Positions 34,712 to 43,780 of a stretch of 64,000 nt of DNA are shown piece by piece. Below the pieces are notes generated by a model. It made no database searches. It saw only the letters and a list, made by a program, of their open reading frames with translations, and was not told the origin of the DNA. A program made the position numbers and the translations under genes. Every line of letters starts with the position of its first letter. Within the stretch, counting starts at the first letter, position 1. Source of the DNA: Modestobacter marinus (GTDB lineage: Bacteria > Actinomycetota > Actinomycetes > Mycobacteriales > Geodermatophilaceae); NCBI RefSeq assembly GCF_019799945.1, contig NZ_JABGCH010000011.1, positions 62,001-126,000 on the forward strand. The letters run 5' to 3'.

Positions 34712-35731
34712 GTGCCGCCCGTGACGAACGACCAGCCCACCCCCGGTCCCGCGGTCTCCATCGACCCGGCGCACCCCGCCATCCCCCCGGCGGAGCACGA
34801 CGGGATCCGCGACCTCATCATCATCGGGTCCGGCCCGGCCGGTTACACCGCCGCCATCTACGCCGCCCGCGCGAACCTGCACCCGCTGGTGTTCGAGGGC
34901 TCGCAGTTCGGCGGCGCGCTGATGACGACCACCGAGGTCGAGAACTTCCCCGGGTTCCCCGAGGGCATCCAGGGCCCGCAGCTGATGGACGACATGCGCA
35001 CCCAGGCCGAGCGCTTCGGCGCCGAGCTGGTGCCGGCCGACGTCACCGAGGTCGACCTCACCGCCGAGCCCAAGATCGTCAAGGTTGGCTCCGAGGTGCA
35101 CCGGGCGCACGCGGTGATCGTGGCGACCGGCTCCAAGTACCGGTACCTGGGCTTGGACAACGAGCAGCGGCTGCTCGGCCACGGCGTCTCGGCCTGCGCC
35201 ACCTGCGACGGCTTCTTCTTCCGCGACCAGGACATCGTGGTCGTCGGCGGCGGCGACTCGGCGATGGAGGAGGCCACCTTCCTCACCCGCTTCGCCAAGA
35301 CGGTGACCGTGGTGCACCGGCGCAACGAGCTGCGGGCGTCCAAGATCATGCAGCAGCGTGCGCAGGACAACCCGAAGATCCGCTGGGCACTGGGCAAGCA
35401 GCTCACCGACGTGTACGGGGAGAACGCCGTCTCCGCGGTCGAGCTGACCGACGTCGAGACCGGCGCCCCCGAGACCCTGCCGGTCACCGGCGTGTTCATC
35501 GCCATCGGGCACGACCCGCGCAGCGAGATGTTCGCGGGCCAGCTGAAGCTCGACGACGAGGGGTACGTCCTGGCCGAGCACCCGACCACGCAGACCAACA
35601 TCCCGGGTGTCTTCGCCTGCGGCGACGTCGTCGACAAGATCTACCGGCAGGCGATCACCTCCGCCGGGACCGGCGCCGCCGCCGCGATCGACGCGGAGCG
35701 CTGGCTCGCCGAGACCTTCGACGAGCGCTAG
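34712..35731 (+). CDS. trxB: Thioredoxin reductase
   Basis: 339 residues. FAD-binding [20 protein letters not shown], redox-active CATCDG at about 162-167, and NADPH-binding [16 protein letters not shown] show a low-molecular-weight thioredoxin reductase. It transfers electrons from NADPH to the thioredoxin encoded 98 bp downstream. GTG start fits the leaderless promoter; a 35-residue extension precedes the FAD motif. The sigM/anti-sigma pair that separates murJ-kinase from trxB in Mycobacterium and Streptomyces is absent here. Confidence 0.96.
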   Translation: MPPVTNDQPTPGPAVSIDPAHPAIPPAEHDGIRDLIIIGSGPAGYTAAIYAARANLHPLVFEGSQFGGALMTTTEVENFPGFPEGIQGPQLMDDMRTQAERFGAELVPADVTEVDLTAEPKIVKVGSEVHRAHAVIVATGSKYRYLGLDNEQRLLGHGVSACATCDGFFFRDQDIVVVGGGDSAMEEATFLTRFAKTVTVVHRRNELRASKIMQQRAQDNPKIRWALGKQLTDVYGENAVSAVELTDVETGAPETLPVTGVFIAIGHDPRSEMFAGQLKLDDEGYVLAEHPTTQTNIPGVFACGDVVDKIYRQAITSAGTGAAAAIDAERWLAETFDER

Positions 35732-35745
35732 GAGGACCTCCTCCC

Positions 35746-35771
35746 CTCACCCCTCGCACGCTCGGGGTGAG
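35746..35771 (+). terminator. Hairpin between trxB and trxA
   Basis: CTCACCCC / GGGGTGAG stem with a 10-base loop; may attenuate read-through into trxA. An AGGAGGACCTCCT palindrome (35730-35742) overlaps the trxB stop. Confidence 0.45.
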
Positions 35772-35829
35772 CCTCTGGCCGAGGCCTCACAGACCTAGAT
35801 CCATCCATCCCACAGAAGGAGCAGCACCC

Positions 35830-36156
35830 ATGGCAGGCAACACCGTGACCGTCACCGACGCCAGCTTCGCCAGCGACGTCCTGGGCAGCGACAAGCCCGT
35901 GCTGGTGGACTTCTGGGCCGAGTGGTGCGGCCCGTGCAAGATGGTCGCCCCGGTGCTGGAGGAGATCGCCGCCGAGCACAAGGACAAGCTGACGATCGCC
36001 AAGCTCAACATCGACGAGAACCCGCAGATCGCCCGCGACTACCAGGTCATGTCGATCCCGACGATGACGGTGTTCCAGGGCGGCAAGCCGGTCAAGAGCA
36101 TCATCGGCGCCAAGCCCAAGGGCGCCATCCTCTCGGACCTCGCCGACTACCTGTGA
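35830..36156 (+). CDS. trxA: Thioredoxin
   Basis: 108 residues, standard thioredoxin length. Active site WCGPC at about 33-37 within VLVDFWAEWCGPCKMVAPVLEEIA, and the cis-Pro motif SIPTMTVF. Cytoplasmic disulfide reductase, reduced by TrxB. ATG 35830 follows GAAGGAGC; an upstream in-frame extension lacks similarity. Confidence 0.97.
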   Translation: MAGNTVTVTDASFASDVLGSDKPVLVDFWAEWCGPCKMVAPVLEEIAAEHKDKLTIAKLNIDENPQIARDYQVMSIPTMTVFQGGKPVKSIIGAKPKGAILSDLADYL

Positions 36157-36162
36157 GCTGAC

Positions 36163-36192
36163 GGCCGGCGGCCCGCACCGGTGCCGCCGGCC
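36163..36192 (+). terminator. Terminator after trxA
   Basis: 10-bp stem GGCCGGCGGC / GCCGCCGGCC with a 10-base loop, 6 bp after the stop. Confidence 0.6.
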
Positions 36193-36220
36193 CTGTCGCA
36201 GAACGCGCGACGTCCTCGGC

Positions 36221-36252
36221 GAGACCCGCCCGTCCCCGGACCGGCGGGTCTC
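36221..36252 (+). terminator. Second hairpin downstream of trxA
   Basis: GAGACCCGCC / GGCGGGTCTC, 10-bp stem with a 12-base loop; tandem with the preceding hairpin. Confidence 0.5.
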
Positions 36253-36376
36253 GTCGTGTCCGCGCCCGGCCCCGGTGCGCGCGGACCGGGGCGGACCGGC
36301 CACAATCGTCACCGGCACCCGGGGCCTCCCGGCACCCGCCCGACCCGTCCCGACCACCAGGAGCGACGACAACCGC

Positions 36377-37498
36377 ATGGACGTCCTGCGACTCGGCAGC
36401 ACCGGCCCCGCCGTGGCCGAGGTGCAGGCGGTGCTCCGCACCCTCGGCCTGCTGGGCGGCGACGCGGGCGACACCGCCACCGCGTCCTACGACGAGGCCA
36501 CCGAGCTCGCCGTCCGCCACTTCCAGCAGGTCCGCGGGCTCTCGGTCGACGGCCGCGTCGGTGACGAGACCTACCGGGCGCTGCACGAGGCCCGCTGGTC
36601 GCTCGGCGACCGGCTGCTGCGCTACGACCCCGAGCACCCGGCCCGCGGCGACGACGTCGGCCGGCTGCAGGAGCTCCTCCTCGAGCTCGGCTACGACGCC
36701 GGCCGGGCCGACGGCATCCTCGGCCCCGAGACGGAGGCCGGGCTGCGCGCCTTCCAGCGCGACTACGGCCTGACCGCCGACGGCACCTGCGGGCCGGCCA
36801 CCCTGCGGGCGCTCAAGCAGCTCGGCCGGCGGGTCACCGGCGGACGTCCCCAGCTGCTGCGGCAGAGCGCGTCGATGGTGGAGTCCGGCTCGCACCTCAT
36901 CGGCCGGGTCATCGCCGTCGACCCCGGGCACGGCGGCCCGGACACCGGGTACACCGCGGGGGAGACCACCGAGGCCGACCTCGTGTTCGACCTGGCCTCC
37001 CGGATCGAGGGCCGGCTGGCCGCCGCGGGGGCCACCGTCTACCTCACCCACGGCCGGGACGGGAACCCCACCGCGGCGGAGCGGACGGCGTTCGCCAACG
37101 AGACGCGAGCCGACCTGTTCCTCTCGCTGCACATGGAGGCGCACGGGTCCGCGCACGCCCGCGGGGTGGCCAGCTACTACTACGGCACCGGTTCCGGGGC
37201 CAGCTCCACGGTGGGCGAACAGTTCGCCAACCTGGTCCGCCGCGAGGTCATCGCGCGCACCGGCATGCTCGACTGCGGCTCGCACCCCAAGACCTGGGAC
37301 ATCCTCCGGATGACCCGGATGCCCGCCGTCCGGATCGACTGCGGGTACCTCTCCCACCCGGTCGACCGGCTGCTGCTGCTCGACGCCCGACTGCGCAGCA
37401 CCGTCGCGCAGGCCGTCGTGGCCGCCGTCCAGCGGCTGTTCCTGCCCGCCGAGGCCGACCCGCCCACCGGCACCTTCCTGCTGCCCGCGCGGAGCTGA
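36377..37498 (+). CDS. cwlM: CwlM-like cytoplasmic amidase-fold regulator
   Basis: 373 residues without a signal peptide. Two peptidoglycan-binding_1 repeats (1-70, VLRLGSTGPAVAEVQAVLRTLGLL; 85-150, GDDVGRLQELLLELGYDAGRADGILGP) precede an Amidase_3 domain with VDPGHGGPDTG, a Glu in TTEADLVFDLA and SLHMEAHGS. The position that usually holds the catalytic Glu reads RIDCGYL, so activity may be reduced. Absence of export signal and position after trxA match mycobacterial CwlM (Rv3915), a regulator of MurA controlled by PknB phosphorylation rather than a wall hydrolase. ATG 36377 starts directly at the first repeat. Confidence 0.85.
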   Translation: MDVLRLGSTGPAVAEVQAVLRTLGLLGGDAGDTATASYDEATELAVRHFQQVRGLSVDGRVGDETYRALHEARWSLGDRLLRYDPEHPARGDDVGRLQELLLELGYDAGRADGILGPETEAGLRAFQRDYGLTADGTCGPATLRALKQLGRRVTGGRPQLLRQSASMVESGSHLIGRVIAVDPGHGGPDTGYTAGETTEADLVFDLASRIEGRLAAAGATVYLTHGRDGNPTAAERTAFANETRADLFLSLHMEAHGSAHARGVASYYYGTGSGASSTVGEQFANLVRREVIARTGMLDCGSHPKTWDILRMTRMPAVRIDCGYLSHPVDRLLLLDARLRSTVAQAVVAAVQRLFLPAEADPPTGTFLLPARS

Positions 37499-37512
37499 CG
37501 CAGGACCCGGCA

Positions 37513-37518
37513 TAGACT
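37513..37518 (+). promoter_or_regulatory. -10 element, leaderless aminotransferase gene
   Basis: TAGACT ends 7 bases before GTG 37526. Confidence 0.5.
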
Positions 37519-37525
37519 GCGACGG

Positions 37526-38974
37526 GTGACCCCTCCTGTGCCCGACCCGTCGGTCGGAACCGGTCAGGCCGGGGCGCACTCCGCCGGTGCGTCCCCGCAC
37601 GTCCACCCCCGCCATCCGCGGCTGGACCCGCTGGCGGACCGGTACGCAGCACGCACCCACGGGATGAAAAGCTCGGAGATCCGGGCGCTGTTCTCCGTGG
37701 TCAGCCGGCCCGAGGTGGTCTCGCTCGCCGGCGGCATGCCCGCGGTGACCGCGCTGCCCCTCGACGCGGTCGGCTCGATGATCGGCGACCTGGTGTCCGG
37801 GATGGGTGCCCAGACCCTGCAGTACGGGTCCGGCCAGGGCGACCCCCGGCTGCGCGAGCGGATCTGCGACGTGATGGCCTTGGAGGGCATCACCGACGCC
37901 TCGCCGAGCGAGGTCGTCGTCACCGTCGGCTCCCAGCAGGGCCTGGACCTGGTGACCCGGGTCTTCTGCGACCCGGGCGACGTCATCCTGGCGGAGGGTC
38001 CCTCCTACGTCGGCGCGCTGGGCGTCTTCCAGGCCGCGCAGGCGCGCGTCCGGCACGTCCCGATGGACGACGACGGCCTGGTGCCCGAGGCGCTGGAGCA
38101 GGCGCTGGTGGAGTGCCGGGCCCGCGGGGACCGGGTCAAGTTCCTCTACACGGTGCCCAACTACCACAACCCCGGCGGCGTGACCCTCAGCGAGCCCCGC
38201 CGCGAGCAGATCATGGCGATCGCCGAGCGGTTCGACCTGCTCATCGTCGAGGACAACCCCTACGGCCTGCTCGGCTTCGACCGCGAGCCGATGCGCGCCC
38301 TGCGCGCCCGGGACGACCAGCGGGTCATCTACCTCGGCTCGTTCTCCAAGACCTTCTCCCCGGGGCTGCGGGTCGGCTGGGTGCTCGCCCCGCTCGCCGT
38401 CCGCGAGAAGCTGGTGCTGGCCACCGAGGCGCAGGTGCTCTGCCCGCCGTCGCTGACCCAGTACGCCGTCGCCCGCTACCTGGACACCCAGCCGTGGCGC
38501 GAGCAGATCAAGATCTTCACCGAGCTGTACCGCGAGCGGCGCGACGCGACCCTGGAGTCGCTGGCCGCGCTGATGCCCCCGGGCACCACCTGGACCCGGC
38601 CGGACGGCGGCTTCTACGTGTGGCTCAAGCTCCCCGCCGGGCTGGACGCCAAGCTGATGCAGCCGCGCGCCGTCGCCGCGCACGTGGCCTACGTGCCGGG
38701 CATCGGCTTCTACGCCGACGGCTCGGGCCGCGAGTACATGCGGCTGTCCTACTGCTTCCCGGAGCCGCACCGGATCCGTGAGGGCGTGCGCCGCCTGGCC
38801 CGGGTGATCGAGGCCGAGCTGGACCTGCACTCCACCTTCGACGGGGTCGACACCGGGTCCTTCCGGGCCGTTCCCGCGTCCCCGTCCGGCCCGCCGCGCG
38901 TGGTCGAGCCCGAGGGCTCCGGCCCGTTCATCGGCCCCGCCAACTCCGACCGGAACGAGGACCGCCAGCCATGA
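37526..38974 (+). CDS. PLP-dependent class I/II aminotransferase
   Basis: 482 residues. Family blocks: SLAGGMPAVTALPLDAV, LQYGSGQGDPRLRERI, VTVGSQQGLDLVTRVF, EGPSYVGAL, YTVPNYHNPGGVTL and the PLP-lysine region GSFSKTFSPGLRVGW. It belongs to the 2-aminoadipate/aromatic transaminase (LysN, MocR-catalytic) type without an HTH. Substrate uncertain. It has a variable 40-residue N-terminal tail and a C-terminal Pro/Gly tail. A 20-codon frame begins at its stop (ATGA) and leads to the Ddl-like gene. Confidence 0.88.
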   Translation: MTPPVPDPSVGTGQAGAHSAGASPHVHPRHPRLDPLADRYAARTHGMKSSEIRALFSVVSRPEVVSLAGGMPAVTALPLDAVGSMIGDLVSGMGAQTLQYGSGQGDPRLRERICDVMALEGITDASPSEVVVTVGSQQGLDLVTRVFCDPGDVILAEGPSYVGALGVFQAAQARVRHVPMDDDGLVPEALEQALVECRARGDRVKFLYTVPNYHNPGGVTLSEPRREQIMAIAERFDLLIVEDNPYGLLGFDREPMRALRARDDQRVIYLGSFSKTFSPGLRVGWVLAPLAVREKLVLATEAQVLCPPSLTQYAVARYLDTQPWREQIKIFTELYRERRDATLESLAALMPPGTTWTRPDGGFYVWLKLPAGLDAKLMQPRAVAAHVAYVPGIGFYADGSGREYMRLSYCFPEPHRIREGVRRLARVIEAELDLHSTFDGVDTGSFRAVPASPSGPPRVVEPEGSGPFIGPANSDRNEDRQP

Positions 38975-39033
38975 GCCGACCCCACGACGACGCTCCGCCG
39001 GCGCTCCCCGCGTCCGCGGGGACCCCGGCATGA
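38971..39033 (+). CDS. Possible 20-residue bridging micro-ORF
   Basis: ATG at 38971 overlaps the aminotransferase TGA as ATGA; 20 codons later (MSRPHDDAPPALPASAGTPA) its TGA at 39031-39033 overlaps the next gene's ATG, again as ATGA. Both junctions have the 4-base overlap of translational coupling. The peptide is Pro/Ala-rich with no recognisable fold, so it may serve only to carry ribosomes between the two genes. Confidence 0.35.
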   Translation: MSRPHDDAPPALPASAGTPA

Positions 39034-40025
39034 GCGAGCCGGCCGCCGCACCGACCTCGATGCCCACCGCCGACCGCCATCCGCTGCGCACCCTCGTGCT
39101 CGCCGGCGGCCTCACCTTCGAGCGCGAGGTCAGCCTCTCCTCCGGCAGCCAGGTGGTGGAGGCGCTCACCCGCGCTGGCATCGACGCCGAGCTGCACGAC
39201 GCCGACGCGGAGCTGCTCCCCGGCCTGTCCGCGGCGCCGGTGGACGCGGTGTTCATCGCCCTGCACGGGGCCACCGGCGAGGACGGCGCGCTGCGCGCCG
39301 TGCTCGACCTGGCCGGTGTGCCGTACGTGGGTTCCCCGGCCGCCGCCTGCCGGCTGGCCTGGGACAAGCCCGCGGCCAAGTCGGTGGTCCGCTCCGCCGG
39401 GGTGGCGACGCCGGACTGGGTCGCCCTGCCGCACAGCACCTTCCGGGAGCTCGGGGCCGGCGCCGTCCTGGACCTGATCGTCGCCCGGCTGGGGCTGCCG
39501 CTGATGGTGAAGCCGGCGTCGGGCGGCTCGTCGCTGGGCGTGCAGAAGGTCAGCCGGGTCGAGGACCTGCCGGCGACCATGGTGAGCTGCTTCGCCTACG
39601 GGGACACCGTGATGGTGGAGCGGTTCGTCGAGGGTGTCGAGCTGGCGCTGTCGGTGGTCGACCTGGGTGACGGGCCGGTCGCGCTGCCCGCGGTGGAGAT
39701 CGCCCCGGAGTCCGGCGTCTTCGACTACACCTCGCGCTACACCCCGGGGCTCACCGAGTACCACGCCCCGGCCCGGGTACCCGAGGACGTCGCCGAGCGC
39801 GCCGCCGCGGTCGCGCTGCGGGCCCACGAGGCGCTGGGGCTGGCCGACCTGTCGCGGACCGACGCGATCGTGGGGCCGGACGGCGAGGTGCACTTCCTGG
39901 AGGTCAACGTCTCCCCGGGCCTGACCGAGACGTCGATGTTCCCGATGGCCGTCGAGGCGGCGGGGTACCGGCTCGGCGACGTCCTCGGCACGCTGCTCAC
40001 CCGCCGGGCCGGCACCGCCCGCTAG
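39030..40025 (+). CDS. D-alanine-D-alanine ligase-like ATP-grasp protein
   Basis: 331 residues. VLAGGLTFEREVSLSSGSQVVEAL, FIALHGATGEDGALRAVLDLAGVPYVGS and MVKPASGGSSLGVQKV match the Ddl family, as does the metal-binding FLEVNVSPGLTETSM. This origin-proximal protein is present in most actinobacteria in addition to the main Ddl, and its substrate is not settled. Start at ATG 39030, coupled to the micro-ORF upstream. It is convergent with parB. Confidence 0.87.
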   Translation: MSEPAAAPTSMPTADRHPLRTLVLAGGLTFEREVSLSSGSQVVEALTRAGIDAELHDADAELLPGLSAAPVDAVFIALHGATGEDGALRAVLDLAGVPYVGSPAAACRLAWDKPAAKSVVRSAGVATPDWVALPHSTFRELGAGAVLDLIVARLGLPLMVKPASGGSSLGVQKVSRVEDLPATMVSCFAYGDTVMVERFVEGVELALSVVDLGDGPVALPAVEIAPESGVFDYTSRYTPGLTEYHAPARVPEDVAERAAAVALRAHEALGLADLSRTDAIVGPDGEVHFLEVNVSPGLTETSMFPMAVEAAGYRLGDVLGTLLTRRAGTAR

Positions 40026-40063
40026 CCGAGACCGGTTTCGTCACAGCACATACCAGACGGTGG

Positions 40064-40114
40064 CCCCGCTGCAGGGGCCCGCGGCGAGCTCGCGAGCCGT
40101 GGGGGGCAGCGGGG
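40064..40114. terminator. Convergent terminator (Ddl-like / parB)
   Basis: CCCCGCTGC (40064-40072) pairs with GCAGCGGGG (40106-40114); the loop contains a second palindrome, GCGAGCTCGC. Confidence 0.6.
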
Positions 40115-40121
40115 TCCTTCC

Positions 40122-41162
40122 TCAGTCGTGGGCGCTGCGACCCGTGATGTCGGGGGCCATCATGCCGACGATGCGCTGCAGGTCGTCGACCGAGCCGAAC
40201 TCGACGACGATCCGCCCCTTCGCCCGGCCGATCTGCACCTTGACCTTGGTCTCGAAGACGTCCGACAACCGGCCGGCGAGGTCCTCGACGCCCGGTGCGG
40301 AGATCTTGCGGGCCTGCCGGCGCGCGGCCGTCGGGGAGTCGGCCACGGCGAGCGCGACCGCCTCCTCGGTGGCGCGCACGGACATGCCCTCGGCGACGAT
40401 CCGGGTGGCCAGGGCGTCCTGCGCCTCGGCGTCCGGGAGCCCGAGCAGTGCCCGGGCGTGCCCGGCGGAGAGCACGCCGGCGGCCACCCGGGTCTGCACC
40501 TTCACCGGGAGCTTGAGCAGCCGGATGGTGTTGGTGACCTGCGAGCGGCTGCGGCCGATCTTGCCGGCGAGCTCCTCGTGGGTGGCGCCGAACTCCTCGA
40601 GCAGCTGCTGGTAGGCCGCGGCCTCCTCCAGGGGGTTCAGCTGGACGCGGTGGATGTTCTCCAGCAGGGCGTCCCGCAGCATCGCGTCGTCGGTGGTGTC
40701 CCGGACGATCGCCGGCACCGTGTCGAGGTCGGCGGCCTTGGCCGCCCGCAGCCGCCGCTCGCCCATGATGAGCTCGTAGCCGCCGTCCGGGGCCTCCCGG
40801 ACCACGATCGGCTGGAGCAGGCCGAACTCGCGCACCGAGTAGGTGAGCTCCTCCAGCGCCTCGTCGTCGAAGACCTGCCGGGGCTGCTTCGGGTTCGGCA
40901 GGACGTCGGTGACCCGCACCTCGCGCAGCTGCGCCCCGGGGACCCGGGCGACCTCCTCGACGGCCGGCACCGCGGCCCGCGCCGCGGCGCGCTCGGCGAG
41001 CGAGGTCGGGGCCGGGGGAGCCGCGCCGGTCTGCTCGACCGCGGCGGCGCCTGCCGCCTCGGCGGCCTCCGCGGCCCGCGCCGCGGGCGTGGCCGTCGGC
41101 ACCGGTGCGCTGGTGGGGATGAGAGCCGCCAGGCCCCGGCCGAGTCCGCCGCGCTTCGTCAC
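40122..41162 (-). CDS. parB: Chromosome partitioning protein ParB
   Basis: 346 residues. It starts [16 protein letters not shown], has an Ala-rich linker, then the CTPase/ParB core with [45 protein letters not shown] and GERRLRA, the helix-turn-helix in [23 protein letters not shown], and a C-terminal dimerisation segment. It binds parS (GTTCCACGTGGAAC sites in this window), loads CTP and spreads to build the partition complex. GTG start at 41162, 46 bp after parA. Confidence 0.96.
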   Translation of the reverse strand: MTKRGGLGRGLAALIPTSAPVPTATPAARAAEAAEAAGAAAVEQTGAAPPAPTSLAERAAARAAVPAVEEVARVPGAQLREVRVTDVLPNPKQPRQVFDDEALEELTYSVREFGLLQPIVVREAPDGGYELIMGERRLRAAKAADLDTVPAIVRDTTDDAMLRDALLENIHRVQLNPLEEAAAYQQLLEEFGATHEELAGKIGRSRSQVTNTIRLLKLPVKVQTRVAAGVLSAGHARALLGLPDAEAQDALATRIVAEGMSVRATEEAVALAVADSPTAARRQARKISAPGVEDLAGRLSDVFETKVKVQIGRAKGRIVVEFGSVDDLQRIVGMMAPDITGRSAHD

Positions 41163-41208
41163 AGATCCTCCTGGGAGGGGATGGGGTCAGGGGGGCACAC
41201 CGGGGCGG

Positions 41209-42273
41209 TCACGGGGTGTGCCGGCGCGGAGCGGGGGGAACGGACTCACCGAGCACCAGCGCGGCGACCGGCGGTGGAGGGGGCGGTGGAGCCGCCGTCG
41301 GCACCGGGGGCGGGGCCACCGTCGCCGGCGCAGCCGGCGCCAGGGCCACCCCGCGGTGGGCCAGTTCCTTGGCCGCCTCGACGTAGGCGGTCGCGCCCCG
41401 CGACCCGGGGTCGTAGGTGAGCACCGACTGGCCGTAGCCCGGCGCCTCGCTCACCCGGACGTTGCGCGGGATGACCGCGGCGAGCACGAGCTCCCCGAAG
41501 TGGTTGCGGACCTCGTCGGCGACCTGGTCGGCCAGCTTGGTCCGACCGTCGTACATGGTGAGCAGGATGGTGCTCACCGAGATGCCCGGGTTCAGGTGCG
41601 CGCGGACCAGGTCGATGTTGGAGAGCAGCTGCCCCAGCCCCTCGAGCGCGTAGTACTCGCACTGGATGGGGATGAGCACCTCGTCCCCGGCGACGAGCGC
41701 GTTGAGGGTGAGCAGCCCCAGGGACGGCGGGCAGTCGATGAGCACGTAGTGCGGGCGCTGCTCGACCGGGACCTCGTGCAGGAACGCCTCGATCGAGCGG
41801 CGCAGCCGGTGCTCCCGGGCGACCACGGAGACCAGTTCGATCTCCGCGCCGGCCAGGTCGATGGTCGCCGGCACGCAGGTCAGCAGCGGGCTGGCCGTCG
41901 TCGGGTGGGTGACCTCGGCCAGCGTCGCGTCACTGACCAGCGCGTCGTAGATGGACGGCGTCCCGACGGTGTGCTCGACACCGAGCGCGGTGCTCGTGTT
42001 CCCCTGCGGGTCGAGGTCGATGACCAGCGTCCGCAGTCCGTACATCGCCAGCGCCACGCCCAGGTTGACCGTCGAGGTCGTCTTGCCGACGCCACCCTTC
42101 TGGTTGGCCACGGTGATGACCCGGATCCGCCCCGGTGCGGGGAACGGCTCCTGGTCGGCCGCGTGCAGCACCCGGGTGGCACGCATCGCCTCCATGGCGA
42201 TCGGGCTGTCGAACTCACCGACTCCCTGGTCGGCGGCGAGGTTGCTGCGCAACCGCTCGCCGGGGTCCGTCAT
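41209..42273 (-). CDS. parA: Chromosome partitioning ATPase ParA
   Basis: 354 residues. Deviant Walker A KGGVGKTTST in VITVANQKGGVGKTT, Walker A' IDLDPQGN and Walker B VLIDCPPSLGLLTLNAL mark a MinD/ParA ATPase. A proline-rich tail ends the protein. The ATG at 42273 follows GAGGAGGA; an upstream in-frame ATG is not needed. Two perfect parS sites lie 24-60 bp upstream, so ParB could repress the operon. Confidence 0.96.
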   Translation of the reverse strand: MTDPGERLRSNLAADQGVGEFDSPIAMEAMRATRVLHAADQEPFPAPGRIRVITVANQKGGVGKTTSTVNLGVALAMYGLRTLVIDLDPQGNTSTALGVEHTVGTPSIYDALVSDATLAEVTHPTTASPLLTCVPATIDLAGAEIELVSVVAREHRLRRSIEAFLHEVPVEQRPHYVLIDCPPSLGLLTLNALVAGDEVLIPIQCEYYALEGLGQLLSNIDLVRAHLNPGISVSTILLTMYDGRTKLADQVADEVRNHFGELVLAAVIPRNVRVSEAPGYGQSVLTYDPGSRGATAYVEAAKELAHRGVALAPAAPATVAPPPVPTAAPPPPPPPVAALVLGESVPPAPRRHTP

Positions 42274-42296
42274 CGGTGCGTCCTCCTCGCCACCGT

Positions 42297-42310
42297 GTTC
42301 CACGTGGAAC
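42297..42310. promoter_or_regulatory. parS: parS site upstream of parA (proximal)
   Basis: GTTCCACGTGGAAC, perfect 14-bp palindrome; 23 bp from its twin centre to centre. Confidence 0.85.
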
Positions 42311-42319
42311 GGCGGTCGT

Positions 42320-42333
42320 GTTCCACGTGGAAC
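42320..42333. promoter_or_regulatory. parS: parS site upstream of parA (distal, abutting the rsmG stop)
   Basis: GTTCCACGTGGAAC, identical to the site at 42297-42310; ends one base before the rsmG stop codon region. Confidence 0.85.
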
Positions 42334-43032
42334 TCAGCTCTGCGCGGGCGGCCGGGGAGTGCCGCCCCGCGTCATCAGCACCACGGTAGTGGCTGCCTCG
42401 CCCAGCCCGACACCGACAGCCCGTGTGTGGATCTCCCGCATGCCCGCGGCCTCGAGCTCGGGGACGAGTGACGGCACCTCCTCCGCCGCCCGGGAGCCGA
42501 CGAGGGCGATCAGCTGGGCGCCGGGCCGCAGCAGCCCCCGGCACCAGCCGACCAGCCGGGGGAGCGGCGCGACCGCCCGGGCGGTGACCACGTCGACCGG
42601 CCCCACCACGCGGACGACGGCGCGCTCCTCGGCCCGGCCGCGGACGACCCGCCACGGGACGCCGAGGTCCGCGACGACCTCCTGGAGGAACTCCACCCGC
42701 CGCGCCATGGGCTCGACCAGGGTGAGCGTCAGGTCGGGCCGGGCCAGTCCGAGCGGAACCCCGGGCAGGCCGGCACCACTGCCGACGTCGACCACGCGGG
42801 CACCCTCGGGGACCGCCTCGGCCAGCGCGGCGCTGTTGAGCACGTGCCGCTCCCACAGCCGCGGCACCTCGCGCGGGCCGATCAGCCCGCGGGTGACGCC
42901 GTCCCCGGCGAGCTTGGCGACGTAGCGGGCGGCCGCAGGCGTGGCCGCCCCGAAGATCCGCTCCGCAGCCTCGGGAATTTCCGAGACCGATGGGTCTCCG
43001 AAGTCGTCCGGGGCGCCGTCCGGGCCGGTCAC
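42334..43032 (-). CDS. rsmG: 16S rRNA (guanine527-N7)-methyltransferase RsmG
   Basis: 232 residues. SAM-binding VVDVGSGAGLPGVPLGL and LVEPMARRVEFLQEV, and the RsmG-specific RLWERHVLNSAALAE. It methylates G527 of 16S rRNA. The GTG start overlaps the jag stop by four bases (GTGA), so it is coupled to jag. Confidence 0.95.
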   Translation of the reverse strand: MTGPDGAPDDFGDPSVSEIPEAAERIFGAATPAAARYVAKLAGDGVTRGLIGPREVPRLWERHVLNSAALAEAVPEGARVVDVGSGAGLPGVPLGLARPDLTLTLVEPMARRVEFLQEVVADLGVPWRVVRGRAEERAVVRVVGPVDVVTARAVAPLPRLVGWCRGLLRPGAQLIALVGSRAAEEVPSLVPELEAAGMREIHTRAVGVGLGEAATTVVLMTRGGTPRPPAQS

Positions 43033-43685
43033 GCGTCGGGCAGGACCACGACGCGCCGGTTCGGCTCCTCGCCCTCCGACTCGCTGCGCACGCCGGCCGC
43101 CGCGGCGACGACGTCGTGCACGACCTTGCGCTCGAACGGGTTCATCGGGGCCAGCCGCTCGGGCTGCCCGCTCGTCGCGACCCGCTCGGCGGCCTCGGCC
43201 GCGAGGGCGGTGAGATCGGCCCGGCGCTTGGCGCGGTACCCGCCGATGTCGAGCATCAGCCGGCTCCGGACGCCGGTGGACTGGGCCACCGCGAGCCGGG
43301 TCAGCTCCTGCAGCGCCTCCAGCGTGGCGCCGTCCGGGCCGATGAGCGTCTTCAGCTGACCGCCGACCACGGCGACCGACGCCCGGTCGCCCTCGACGTC
43401 CAGGTCGATGTCCCCGTCGACGTCGAGGATGTCCAGCAGCCGCTCGAGGTAGTCGCCGGCCACGTCGCCCTCGCGCACGAGCAGGCTCTCGCCGTCCTCG
43501 GGCTCCGCGGCCGCGTCCTCGTCCTCGTCCTCGTCCTCGAGGTCGTCGACCGGCTCGATCACCGCGTCGGCGGAGGCTGCGTCGGCATCCGGGAGGGCTG
43601 GGTTGCCCGACCCGCCGGTCTGCGGGAGCACCGCGTCGGAGGTCGCCTCGGCGGTCGCAACGGTGTCGTTCTCGGGTGCACTCAT
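43029..43685 (-). CDS. jag: Jag/KhpB RNA-binding protein
   Basis: 218 residues. A highly acidic N-terminal half (EDEDEDEDAAAEPEDGE) leads to a KH domain (LKTLIGPDGATLEALQELTRLAV) and an R3H domain (RLMLDIGGYRAKRRADLTALAAEAAERV). It binds RNA and regulates cell elongation in Gram-positives. Lies between yidC and rsmG as usual. Confidence 0.93.
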   Translation of the reverse strand: MSAPENDTVATAEATSDAVLPQTGGSGNPALPDADAASADAVIEPVDDLEDEDEDEDAAAEPEDGESLLVREGDVAGDYLERLLDILDVDGDIDLDVEGDRASVAVVGGQLKTLIGPDGATLEALQELTRLAVAQSTGVRSRLMLDIGGYRAKRRADLTALAAEAAERVATSGQPERLAPMNPFERKVVHDVVAAAAGVRSESEGEEPNRRVVVLPDA

Positions 43686-43780
43686 GTGATCCTCCGTGTC
43701 GTGCAGGCGGCCGGGCGAACCCGGTGGTCGGAGGGCGGGGCACCGCGCGGGCCCGGCGGCCCGGGTGCGCCCGCCGCAGG

